From JARRRL01 sp037380725 (GTDB lineage: Bacteria; Pseudomonadota; Gammaproteobacteria; Pseudomonadales; JANQJO01), in NCBI GenBank assembly GCA_037380725.1, contig JARRRL010000005.1, positions 1 to 21,181 on the forward strand: a stretch of DNA of 21,181 nt, in the 5' to 3' direction. Both the position numbers and the translations under genes were made by a program. Shown piece after piece: positions 7,862-14,878 of this stretch. Position 1 is the first letter of the stretch. The number at the start of each line of letters is the position of its first letter. The notes under the pieces were generated by a model that was given only the letters and a program-made list of their open reading frames with translations, was not told where the DNA came from and ran no database searches.

Positions 7862-8263
7862 CTATCGCTTCGAGTACTGAGGACGCTTACGGGCTTTGTG
7901 TAAGCCCACTTTCTTACGCTCTACTTGACGATCATCACGCGTTAACAAACCCGCTCGACGCAAAGCACTTCGATTGTCTTCATCATACTGAACCAGAGCA
8001 CGCGCTAAACCATGACGACAAGCACCCGCCTGACCACTCGAACCACCACCTTTAACCGTAATCGTGATATCGAAACGACCTTCCACATCGATCACGCCCA
8101 AAGGTTGACGGACAACCATACAGGATGTCTCACGACCAAAAAACGAATCCAGTGGACGCCCATTTACTGTGATACTGCCCGTACCACGCCGAATAAAAAC
8201 CCGAGCCGTTGAGGTTTTTCGTCTACCTGTGCCGTAATACTGCTCTATTTGCTGATCTTTCAT
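7862..8263 (-). CDS. rpsI: 30S ribosomal protein S9
   Basis: S9 lies in the small subunit head, and its C-terminal tail reaches the P-site tRNA. The 133-residue product has the standard opening YYGTGRRKTSTARVFI, the core TVKGGGSSGQAGACRHGLARAL, and the basic end KKVGLHKARKRPQYSKR with the terminal KR that contacts tRNA. GAGGAAAATTC before the ATG is a good ribosome binding site. It is downstream of rplM as in most bacteria, but with an unusually long gap of about 180 bp containing a palindrome and a tandem repeat. Confidence 0.98.
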   Translation of the reverse strand: MKDQQIEQYYGTGRRKTSTARVFIRRGTGSITVNGRPLDSFFGRETSCMVVRQPLGVIDVEGRFDITITVKGGGSSGQAGACRHGLARALVQYDEDNRSALRRAGLLTRDDRQVERKKVGLHKARKRPQYSKR

Positions 8264-8286
8264 GAATTTTCCTCAATCATCATTGC

Positions 8287-8302
8287 GTGGCTTCGAAGCC
8301 AC
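8287..8302. promoter_or_regulatory. 16-bp perfect palindrome in the rplM-rpsI gap
   Basis: GTGGCTTCGAAGCCAC lies about 24 bp before the rpsI start. In RNA it folds to a 6-bp GC-rich stem with a 4-nt loop. It is close enough to the ribosome binding site to act on rpsI translation, or it could be an operator or an RNA-processing site. The role is inference. Confidence 0.45.
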
Positions 8303-8359
8303 AGGCACCCGCGCCTCTTCATATCACACCTTTCGAAAAACCACACAACTTTATACTTT

Positions 8360-8387
8360 ATCTACCACGGATGATCTACCACGGATG
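8360..8387. repeat. Perfect 14-bp tandem duplication in the rplM-rpsI gap
   Basis: ATCTACCACGGATG occurs twice back to back (8360-8373 and 8374-8387). It is not coding. Confidence 0.9.
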
Positions 8388-8444
8388 ACCTTCTAACGCG
8401 CAAAGCCCTTCACGATCATTGCGCACAGTCACTGAAAAGCAGAT

Positions 8445-8915
8445 CTAGCCAGCCACTGCCATCACTTTAGGCTGTTGCGCCTCATGCGGATGCTCACTGC
8501 CCGCATAAATTTTCAGCTTACGCATCATCTGGCGACCTAAAGGACCCTTGGGCAGCATACCTTTAACAGCAAATTCGATGGCGCGGGTAGGATGACGCTC
8601 GTTCAATTTTTCAAACGACATGCTACGCATACCTCCCGGATAACCACTGTGCCGGTAGTACATTTTATCTGATGCTTTTTTGCCCGTTACCGCGATGGCT
8701 TCGGCGTTCACCACAATAATGTAATCGCCAGTATCCATATGCGGCGTGTATTCTGGCTTGTGCTTACCTCTCAAGCGACGCGCTATCTCTGTAGATAAAC
8801 GTCCTAGAACCAAGCCCTTTGCATCAATGATGTACCAATCTCGCTTGATGTCACTTGGTTTGGCCGTGTACGTCTTTTTTCGCGCGGCGCAAATCTTTTT
8901 CCTCTTCATGGTCAT
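8445..8915 (-). CDS. rplM: 50S ribosomal protein L13
   Basis: L13 is an early-assembling large-subunit protein. Family sequence starts at KTYTAKPSDIKRDWYIIDAKG and continues with LGRLSTEIARRLRGKHKPEYTPH, GDYIIVVNAEAI and GMLPKGPLGRQMMRKLKIYAG. The ATG at 8915 gives 156 residues, about 14 more than E. coli L13, with a basic extension (MTMKRKKICAARK) ahead of the normal N-terminus. I saw no ATG, GTG or TTG at the usual position. An upstream ATG at 8951 would add 12 further residues but crosses a probable 5'-UTR hairpin and has no ribosome binding site. rpsI follows downstream, and a strong promoter lies about 170 bp upstream. Confidence 0.96.
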   Translation of the reverse strand: MTMKRKKICAARKKTYTAKPSDIKRDWYIIDAKGLVLGRLSTEIARRLRGKHKPEYTPHMDTGDYIIVVNAEAIAVTGKKASDKMYYRHSGYPGGMRSMSFEKLNERHPTRAIEFAVKGMLPKGPLGRQMMRKLKIYAGSEHPHEAQQPKVMAVAG

Positions 8916-9079
8916 GGCTTTCTCACTACCAGCCCTATAAGGCTGCCTCATCTATCGTCAATCCGGGCACATGTGCCGGCACTCATACCTGCCATCACGG
9001 CCATAACAACACCATGTTCGGTCAATCAACCCAACTGGCGCGACCACAGGCACCTTAAGAGAGCACCTGGCTGCAAAGA
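8916..9079 (-). promoter_or_regulatory. Long 5' leader of rplM, possible L13 autoregulatory region
   Basis: The predicted transcript from the promoter at 9086-9114 would carry about 160 untranslated bases. Visible structure: a hairpin next to the start (8930-8945; stem CAGCC/GGCTG, loop TTATAG) and the 12-bp palindrome GGCACATGTGCC at 8966-8977. L13 autogenous control through its mRNA leader is known in E. coli; applying it here is inference. Confidence 0.35.
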
Positions 9080-9085
9080 GGCAGT

Positions 9086-9114
9086 ATTCTATCGACTACC
9101 AACCTTTATATCAA
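9086..9114 (-). promoter_or_regulatory. Sigma70-type promoter for rplM-rpsI
   Basis: On the minus strand, -35 TTGATA (9114-9109) and -10 TAGAAT (9091-9086) are separated by exactly 17 bp, matching 4 of 6 and 5 of 6 consensus bases. It lies about 62 bp after the zapE stop, so rplM can be transcribed independently of zapE. Confidence 0.7.
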
Positions 9115-9176
9115 TCTCCTGTCGCCAGGAAGCGCGTTTTTTCGTACATTTCATCAACCAATAGGTTATAAATAGA

Positions 9177-10358
9177 TCAAATGTTCACACTTTGGGCTTC
9201 ACCACAGGAATGGGCTTGCCCCAAATACCCGCGACTCTGCATTTCATACAGTCTACTTATTGTCCGCTCAAACTCGAAAGCCAAAGATCCCGCCGTCGCA
9301 GGATAAAGTGACGCAATGGGCACGTCAGATGAAATAATCAATTTAACATGCCGGTCATAGAATTCATCCACCAAATACATAAAACGCCGGGCGGCATCCT
9401 CGTTGTGGGCGCCAAACGCTGGCAAACCCGTCAAAAAAACCGTCGTGAAATCTTCAGCTACCTCAATGTAATCTCGGACACTGCGCGGTCCCAAGCACAA
9501 TACATCAAAATCAAACCACACCACATCATCCGACAGAGCACGCGCCGTAATCTGTCGACCCACCACCTCTATCTGTACGTTATAACGAATCGTTTCGGGC
9601 GATAAGGCTTCAAACATCCCTGCAAGTTGCGCCTCCACCTGATCATTACACGGGGACATAAACAAGGGGGCGCGCGTTAATGTTTGAAGTCGAAAATCGT
9701 GGCCATCCGACACTTGCAGCACGTGCGTACACCGTTCCAATAACGCAATAGCTGGCAAAAACCGATCACGTTGCAAACCCGATTCATACAAACGACTTGG
9801 CGGAACGTTTGACGTGGCCACCAAACAAACGCCCCGCTCAAACAAAGCGGAAAACAAATTGCCAAGGATCATCGCATCACCAATATCTTTGACAAAAAAC
9901 TCGTCAAAACACAACACCGATGTTGAACGCGCAATCGATTCGGCAACCTCTTGCAAGGGATCTGGCCTGCCTTGATGCTCGACCAGTGCAGCATGAATAT
10001 CACGCATGAAACGGTGAAAATGATCGCGTCGCTTTGCCTGAATGGGACAGAACTCAAAAAACAAATCCATCAAGAAGGTCTTTCCACGCCCAACCCCGCC
10101 CCACACATACAAACCTTGAACGGGTTCATAACGCGTTTGACCAAAAACCCGACGTTGGAACAAACTCTGACACTTCACACGCCAACGCTGTGCCGACTGC
10201 TCACGCGCGATTAACTGATCCATCAGTTCTTGCAAGGCATTGATCACCTTACATTGGGCTGGATCTCTTGACCAACCGCGCGCCCGCAGTATCTGCTCAT
10301 ACCTTACACTCAGTTCAGGAGACGCCAACACCGGCGCGCTCAACGCGGACGACTTCAC
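9177..10358 (-). CDS. zapE: Cell division ATPase ZapE (AFG1 family)
   Basis: ZapE is an AAA-like ATPase that associates with the FtsZ ring in E. coli; eukaryotic homologues are AFG1/LACE1. Walker A is GGVGRGKT at 87-94 and Walker B is VLCFDEF at 148-154. The sequence RGVCLVATSNVPPSRLYESGLQRDRFLPAI, which I recall as family-typical, is also present. The GTG at 10358 overlaps the upstream hydrolase stop (GTGA) and has GGAG 7 bp upstream, giving 393 residues (375 in E. coli); a GTG at 10373 is an alternative. The overlap implies coupled translation with the hydrolase. The position before rplM matches the conserved zapE-rplM-rpsI order. Confidence 0.94.
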   Translation of the reverse strand: MKSSALSAPVLASPELSVRYEQILRARGWSRDPAQCKVINALQELMDQLIAREQSAQRWRVKCQSLFQRRVFGQTRYEPVQGLYVWGGVGRGKTFLMDLFFEFCPIQAKRRDHFHRFMRDIHAALVEHQGRPDPLQEVAESIARSTSVLCFDEFFVKDIGDAMILGNLFSALFERGVCLVATSNVPPSRLYESGLQRDRFLPAIALLERCTHVLQVSDGHDFRLQTLTRAPLFMSPCNDQVEAQLAGMFEALSPETIRYNVQIEVVGRQITARALSDDVVWFDFDVLCLGPRSVRDYIEVAEDFTTVFLTGLPAFGAHNEDAARRFMYLVDEFYDRHVKLIISSDVPIASLYPATAGSLAFEFERTISRLYEMQSRGYLGQAHSCGEAQSVNI

Positions 10359-11071
10359 AGCGATTCTCCACACGCATCACCTGACAACAACTGATCAAAA
10401 ATACGCGCCAGCACGCGTTTCAGTGGACCAAGCTTACCGTGAAAGAAATGATCCGCTTCCGGTAGACGCCACAGCGCTTCGATCGGTATATCAGGACGCT
10501 GCGCTTGCCACGCATACACGGATTCGGGAATAACCGTTTCATCAGCTTCCCCTTGGATCACCTGGCACGGCACATCAAATCTCGGCAAACTCGCAAAAGG
10601 CATACGCTCGACAGGCGGTGCTACTAAAATGAGGCCATCTGGCGATAAGTCCCTTGGCAGCAAACGATGAAACGCCAGAGCCGCGACACACGAACCGAAT
10701 GAAAATCCAGTAAAAAAAGACTGCTCAAACTGAAACGTGGACAACACCCAACGATAAACCGCTAAAAAATCCTCTACTTCCCCTTCACCATGCGCAAATT
10801 CACCTTCACTGCCCTCAACGCCTCGAAAATTGAAACGCACAGCAGTCAAACCTTGATCACGCGCAGCGCGCGCGATCGTTTGCACCACTTTATTGTGCAT
10901 GGTGCCTCCCATCTGCGGGTGCGGGTGACCAATCATGACAACACCTTTATTTCTGCACAGTATCTCAGACGTCGGTCGCGTCACAATCACCGCTAAGCTC
11001 CCTGCCGGCCCTTTCACATCAAAACATTCGTCTTGCCGGGATAACCGGGGATCCACAACACTCATCCGCAC
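10355..11071 (-). CDS. Alpha/beta hydrolase (COG2945-like)
   Basis: This is a single-domain serine hydrolase of 238 residues with no signal peptide, so probably cytoplasmic. The segment IGHPHPQMGGTMHNKVV, followed by GLTAVRFNFRGVEGSEG, is characteristic of COG2945-type hydrolases. The nucleophile elbow is GFSFGS, the acid is likely the Asp in QGEADETV, and the catalytic His is likely in PEADHFFHGK. The substrate is unknown. The start is ambiguous: a GTG at 11071 has AAGGAG at 5-bp spacing and an ATG at 11065 has 11-bp spacing. The stop codon overlaps the zapE GTG, so the two genes form a translationally coupled pair; this gene is not part of the E. coli zapE neighbourhood. Confidence 0.85.
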   Translation of the reverse strand: MRMSVVDPRLSRQDECFDVKGPAGSLAVIVTRPTSEILCRNKGVVMIGHPHPQMGGTMHNKVVQTIARAARDQGLTAVRFNFRGVEGSEGEFAHGEGEVEDFLAVYRWVLSTFQFEQSFFTGFSFGSCVAALAFHRLLPRDLSPDGLILVAPPVERMPFASLPRFDVPCQVIQGEADETVIPESVYAWQAQRPDIPIEALWRLPEADHFFHGKLGPLKRVLARIFDQLLSGDACGESL

Positions 11072-11289
11072 TCACACTCCTTCCCACTTTAATCTGATCA
11101 TTTTCTTATTCTCACGATATACGCTATGCCTGGCGCCGCATCAGCGACAGCATTGTAACAAATGCATCGGGACGCGGTTGCACTTGTCACCAAGCCGGTT
11201 TATCTTTATGTCACTGTGCTGACACACACATCAGACGCTTTCAATTGTGCAACTTTTAATCACGCTGTCAATTGCGCCTGCAAGTTGCA

Positions 11290-11307
11290 TATATATGCAT
11301 ATATAAT
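11290..11307 (+). promoter_or_regulatory. AT-rich 16-bp palindrome with a consensus -10 box upstream of zapG
   Basis: TATATATGCATATATA (11290-11305) is a perfect palindrome overlapping TATAAT (11302-11307), 26 bp before the zapG start. No good -35 box is seen at 16-18 bp spacing, so this promoter, if real, may need an activator or rely on other contacts. Confidence 0.45.
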
Positions 11308-11333
11308 TGTTCTACAAAACAAGGATTTTAACT

Positions 11334-11816
11334 ATGGACATCCTTTCCGGCGTAGCGGCTCTCGCTGTCGGCGTACTCATTGGCGTGTTAATCAGCAAAT
11401 GGCTTGTCGCACAAAGCAGTCGCACGGCTGTATTGTCCCGCCAACTCGATGAAGTACACGCGGAATACGCCGCTTATCAGGACAAAGTCGATCAGCACTT
11501 TCGCAAAACAGCCGACTTGCTCAATGCCCTGTCCACTAACTACAGCGCTGTGCACCAACATCTTGCATTGGGCGTACAAACGCTTTCTCAACGAAATTTG
11601 CAACACATCACACAACGTGTTATGCCCCTGGAAGAGCAAACGACCTCAACGCCAACGTTAACACGCGATTACCAGGACAACCAGGAACAAAGCACCACAG
11701 CAAACAACACGTCCGAGTCCTTGCTTCCGCCCAAAGATTATGCGCCCAAAAACATCAATGATCCTGGCATGTTGTCCGAAACATACTCCCCCAACAGCAG
11801 CGATTCCGACACTTAA
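11334..11816 (+). CDS. zapG: ZapG / YhcB family inner-membrane protein (DUF1043)
   Basis: ZapG (YhcB) is a single-pass inner-membrane protein linked to cell division and envelope synthesis. Residues 1-24 form a Gly-rich membrane helix (DILSGVAALAVGVLIGVLIS), followed by a predicted coiled coil (about 30-100) including QLDEVHAEYAAYQDKVDQHFRKTADLLNALSTNYSAVHQHL, which I recall as typical of the family. A polar Asn/Gln/Ser/Thr-rich tail follows; total 160 residues against 132 in E. coli. The ATG at 11334 has AAGGA 8 bp upstream; a TTG nine codons earlier is unlikely. It is divergent from the hydrolase-zapE pair, keeping the known association with zapE. Confidence 0.9.
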   Translation: MDILSGVAALAVGVLIGVLISKWLVAQSSRTAVLSRQLDEVHAEYAAYQDKVDQHFRKTADLLNALSTNYSAVHQHLALGVQTLSQRNLQHITQRVMPLEEQTTSTPTLTRDYQDNQEQSTTANNTSESLLPPKDYAPKNINDPGMLSETYSPNSSDSDT

Positions 11817-12010
11817 GCTGAATAAGCTATTTCTAAACGGTTACCCAAAATGATCTCTCTTGCTTTTCGTCTCGGCTTTGCTTTACGTCCCAGCTTTGTA
11901 CCGTCTCTTCCTATATTTATAGCTTCATGATGATATCGTTTTGTCATTTTCTTGTGCCCTTTCCTAATTAGACTTATAGACTTACTGGCTTTATGTTGAT
12001 TCGTAAACAT
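11813..12010 (-). CDS. Doubtful small basic ORF, convergent with zapG
   Basis: This is a 65-residue frame rich in Lys and Arg (LGRKAKPRRKAREI near the end). An internal ATG at 11947 would give a 44-residue product and has a better ribosome binding site (AAGGG, spacing 8) than the ATG at 12010. I recognise no family. Codon use is unlike the neighbours (several ATA, AGA and AGG codons), which argues against a long-established gene. It could be chance or a recently acquired or decaying fragment. Confidence 0.2.
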   Translation of the reverse strand: MFTNQHKASKSISLIRKGHKKMTKRYHHEAINIGRDGTKLGRKAKPRRKAREIILGNRLEIAYSA

Positions 12011-12329
12011 GAGGTCAATTTATTTCCTATCGTTTTTAAGTGCAGCGCGCTCAGCATCATTTTTTTCAAATTAAATGCAATCAAAGCGACATCTGAACAC
12101 CGATAATCCGAACAATGATCTAAACTCAACAACAGGAGACGGGCAAACTGAACGCATCGAGCGATGTGTTAGGGAACTCAGGCAGACCGATCTCGAAAAA
12201 AACCAAACCGAAACACGGTAGACGCATAACACTTACATCAACGGAAACGGAAACGGAAACGGAAACGGAAAAAGCATCGACTCGCCAATTACCAAATAAC
12301 GAATATTAATCAAGGAAAGTAGAACACCT
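12011..12329. other. Non-coding stretch upstream of the PilZ gene
   Basis: About 320 bp with no convincing frame. It contains the (ACGGAA)5 repeat at 12241-12270 and an AT-rich tract (AATATTAATC) just before the PilZ gene that could serve as a -10 region, but with no good -35. Otherwise nothing is recognisable. Confidence 0.5.
12241..12270. repeat. Hexanucleotide repeat (ACGGAA)5
   Basis: Five perfect copies of ACGGAA end 59 bp before the ATG of the PilZ gene. Such repeats change copy number by slippage; because the tract lies outside the coding region, it could change promoter spacing rather than frame. Confidence 0.95.
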
Positions 12330-12695
12330 ATGAGCACAATGCACGAACAACGCGCCATACAGCGCATCCTTTTGCCGTGCTATTTACAGGTTCACAACCG
12401 TATCACAAACCGGCCCTTAGGTTTCATCGTAAACCTGTCTCAGCAAGGAATGTGTATTGTGAGCAAAAAGCGCTTACTGACACATGCGCTTTTTGAATTA
12501 ACCATCGAGTTTCCCCAGCCGCTGAATGGCATTGGGCGCTTTGATCTTCAAGCATTGAGCCACTGGTGCACTAATGAGGTTGAACCGGAGTACTATGACA
12601 CTGGCTTCAGTTTTACTAAGCCCCCTAAAGACCTGGACGTCTTAGTGGATGCACTCAATCAATATTTCCAATTTAAAAACATATCAGGAAGTTAA
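12330..12695 (+). CDS. Single-domain PilZ protein, probable cyclic di-GMP receptor
   Basis: This 121-residue protein consists of essentially one PilZ domain. Both nucleotide-binding motifs are kept: RxxxR at R8-A-I-Q-R12 and the [D/N]xSxxG motif as N-L-S-Q-Q-G (residues 35-40). Beta-strand pattern, a conserved aromatic near YDTGFSF, and a C-terminal helix (LDVLVDALNQYFQF) fit the family. It has no membrane segment, so it should be cytosolic. It may be a stand-alone c-di-GMP adaptor; its partner is unknown. AAGGA lies 13 bp before the ATG, longer than usual. It sits alone between zapG and the convergent Nif3-family gene, which ends 20 bp away. Confidence 0.85.
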   Translation: MSTMHEQRAIQRILLPCYLQVHNRITNRPLGFIVNLSQQGMCIVSKKRLLTHALFELTIEFPQPLNGIGRFDLQALSHWCTNEVEPEYYDTGFSFTKPPKDLDVLVDALNQYFQFKNISGS

Positions 12696-12714
12696 AATAA
12701 GATCTCCCATAAAC

Positions 12715-13473
12715 CTATACTGGGTTTTCGATTTCTACATACTCGCAAATAAGATCAAATTGTTTCGCCAACCGATCTCCAAGCGCCTGCACGCCATAGC
12801 GTTCTGTAGCATGATGGCCCGCTGCAATACACGTTATATTCAACTCGTGCGCCATATGATGTGTCTGCTCTGACGCTTCCCCCGTGACAAAGAGATCGGC
12901 TCCAGCGGCTTTGGCCTGAGGCAAATACCGCTGCGCGCCTCCGGTACACCAAGCAATGCGCGCAATCCGTTTGGGTTCAGGCCCCAGTACCAGAGGGGCC
13001 TGACCCAAAGTAATGCGCAAAGCGCTCACAATATCTGCCAAAGTATTACGCGATTCATCACGACCTAACCATAACAAATTCGGAATACCATCCACCGAGA
13101 ATGATTCATCGACCGACCAGTTCAATTTTTCCGCCAACTGAGCGTTATTGCCAAGCGATACATGAATATCCAGCGGCAGGTGATACGCAAAGAGATTCAC
13201 ATTATGCTGAATTAATGGCAATAATCGTCCACGTAACAGGCCCACACAACGCGGATCATCGCCCTTCCAGTACAAACCATGATGCACAATCACAGCCTGC
13301 GCACCTTTAGCCACCGCCGCCTCAAGTAACGCGCGTGAAGCCGTTACGCCCACCACCACACGCTCAATGGATTCACAACCCTCTACTTGTAAGCCGTTCG
13401 GACAATAATCTTTGATCAATTGGGGTTCAAGCCAATCATCCAATGTCTCCATAACAGTCTGTCGTGAAATCAT
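12715..13473 (-). CDS. Nif3-family dinuclear metal-binding protein (YbgI type)
   Basis: This is a Nif3/YbgI family protein of 252 residues (247 in E. coli YbgI). The biochemical role of the family is unsettled; some members have been linked to GTP cyclohydrolase I activity. Metal-site residues are present: H64-H65 (VIVHHGLYWK), H98 and D102 (AYHLPLD), and a C-terminal GHHATER supplying His and Glu. The start at ATG 13473 has AGGAGG at 7-bp spacing and replaces an upstream frame start at 13497. It is divergent from the AlgW-type protease; the same pairing occurs in Pseudomonas as I recall it. Confidence 0.92.
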   Translation of the reverse strand: MISRQTVMETLDDWLEPQLIKDYCPNGLQVEGCESIERVVVGVTASRALLEAAVAKGAQAVIVHHGLYWKGDDPRCVGLLRGRLLPLIQHNVNLFAYHLPLDIHVSLGNNAQLAEKLNWSVDESFSVDGIPNLLWLGRDESRNTLADIVSALRITLGQAPLVLGPEPKRIARIAWCTGGAQRYLPQAKAAGADLFVTGEASEQTHHMAHELNITCIAAGHHATERYGVQALGDRLAKQFDLICEYVEIENPV

Positions 13474-13621
13474 TCCATCACCTCCTATACAGCACAAACC
13501 GTGATACAGTGTGCTCCAACGTGATCCTTCCCACTGAAAATCTCACACTTACCCACACGCATTCACCGATTCGGATCAACGTTAAACTGAGTATCACCCG
13601 TCAACCAGTGAGAGAAAGAGC

Positions 13622-14797
13622 ATGCTTAAACGAGTTGTACTCGTCCCCAGCGGAATTGGACTCCTGATAGCACTTGCTATTATTACGCTTCAACGCACGG
13701 ATTTCGATCCCTTCCGACATTGGGTCGCCTCGTGGTTGTATCCGGCTTTAACGCAACCCGGCCAGAACACGAACCACTCGCTCGCTCCTTTCTCATTCGC
13801 CGACGCCGTCGAACAAGCCGCGCCCGCTGTCGTAAATATATACAGTTCCAAACTGGTGACCGAGTCACCCAACCGTTGGTTTAACGCTCCAGCGTTGCGT
13901 CGTTACTTTAACTTTGAAGACATGCCTCGACGCCAACGCTTATATTCCAGCCTGGGCAGTGGCGTTATCGTTGACCCGAAAGGTTATGTACTCACCAATC
14001 ATCACGTGGTCGCCGACGCCGACGAAATCATCGTTGCCTTACGGGATGGCCGAGAAGTTTTTGCTGAATGGGTTGGATCAGATGCGGAAACAGACTTAGC
14101 GGTCCTAAAGATCGATGTGTCTCCTCTTCCGAGTATCTCTTGGGCAACGGGCGATCGACTGCGCGTCGGCGATACCGTTCTCGCCATCGGCAACCCTTTT
14201 GGAATCGGACAAACTGTTACAAAAGGCATTGTATCCGCCAAGAATCGAAGTGGTTTGCACCTATCGACATTCGAAAGTTTTATACAAACCGACGCGGCCA
14301 TCAACCCGGGAAACTCCGGCGGAGCCTTAATCGACAGTTTTGGCGAACTGGTTGGCATCAACACAGCCCTGTTTTCGCGCTCTGGCGGCTCGCAAGGCAT
14401 AGGTTTTGCCGTGCCCGCTGTAATAGCACGTAAGGTGCTGACTGATTTAGTGGATGAAGGCCGTGTGATACGCGGGTGGCTGGGCGTCTATACGCAACCA
14501 CTTGGTCCCAGCGTCCTCGGTAAAGGCAACCGCAGCGGCTTATTGATCGCAGGCATCTTCAACGACAGTCCCGCCGCGCTTGCAGACTTACGCGTTGGTG
14601 ATGTACTCACGCACATCGAGGGAGAAGTGGTGTACACAGAACAACAATCTCGACAAATCATTGCCAAATACGCTCCGGGAGACACCATTACCCTTCACGT
14701 ACTCCGCCAACAACAAGCACTCAGTGTACCACTGACCATCGGTCAAAGACCCAGCGCCTTAGACCAAAACCCCCGCGCCAATATGCAAGACAAGTAG
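13622..14797 (+). CDS. algW: Membrane-anchored periplasmic serine protease, DegS/AlgW type
   Basis: DegS/AlgW senses unfolded outer-membrane proteins through its PDZ domain and makes the first cut in the anti-sigma factor (RseA/MucA), activating sigma E/AlgU. The N-terminus has one membrane anchor (about residues 4-23). The trypsin-like domain has the triad H128 (TNHHVV), D158 (AETDLAVLK) and S232 (GNSGG). One PDZ domain follows at about 285-378 (VIRGWLGVYTQ onward), which separates it from two-PDZ DegP/DegQ. Length is 391 residues. The symbol algW rather than degS follows the neighbouring Nif3 gene and the Pseudomonas-like order; the two are orthologous in function. The last codons (NMQDK-stop) are one copy of a tandem repeat that continues downstream. 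Confidence 0.92.
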   Translation: MLKRVVLVPSGIGLLIALAIITLQRTDFDPFRHWVASWLYPALTQPGQNTNHSLAPFSFADAVEQAAPAVVNIYSSKLVTESPNRWFNAPALRRYFNFEDMPRRQRLYSSLGSGVIVDPKGYVLTNHHVVADADEIIVALRDGREVFAEWVGSDAETDLAVLKIDVSPLPSISWATGDRLRVGDTVLAIGNPFGIGQTVTKGIVSAKNRSGLHLSTFESFIQTDAAINPGNSGGALIDSFGELVGINTALFSRSGGSQGIGFAVPAVIARKVLTDLVDEGRVIRGWLGVYTQPLGPSVLGKGNRSGLLIAGIFNDSPAALADLRVGDVLTHIEGEVVYTEQQSRQIIAKYAPGDTITLHVLRQQQALSVPLTIGQRPSALDQNPRANMQDK

Positions 14798-14833
14798 CAT
14801 CATGCAAGACAAGTACATCATGCAAGACAAATA
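14783..14833 (+). repeat. Tandem repeat of 18-19 bp, three copies, spanning the algW stop
   Basis: ATGCAAGACAAGTA occurs at 14783-14796 and 14802-14815, and as ATGCAAGACAAATA at 14820-14833. The first copy encodes the last residues and stop codon of the protease; the other two lie in the convergent gap. Confidence 0.9.
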
Positions 14834-14878
14834 TCATTGCCAGATCGGCGTATGACGGGTTAATTGCATTACCGTTTT

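Noticed and set aside
7780..8212. Plus-strand His/Thr-rich ORFs opposite rpsI
   Set aside because: They are antisense shadows of the ribosomal protein S9 gene.
14002..14400. 132-residue minus-strand ORF inside algW
   Set aside because: It lies wholly opposite the catalytic domain of a clear protease gene; a shadow frame.
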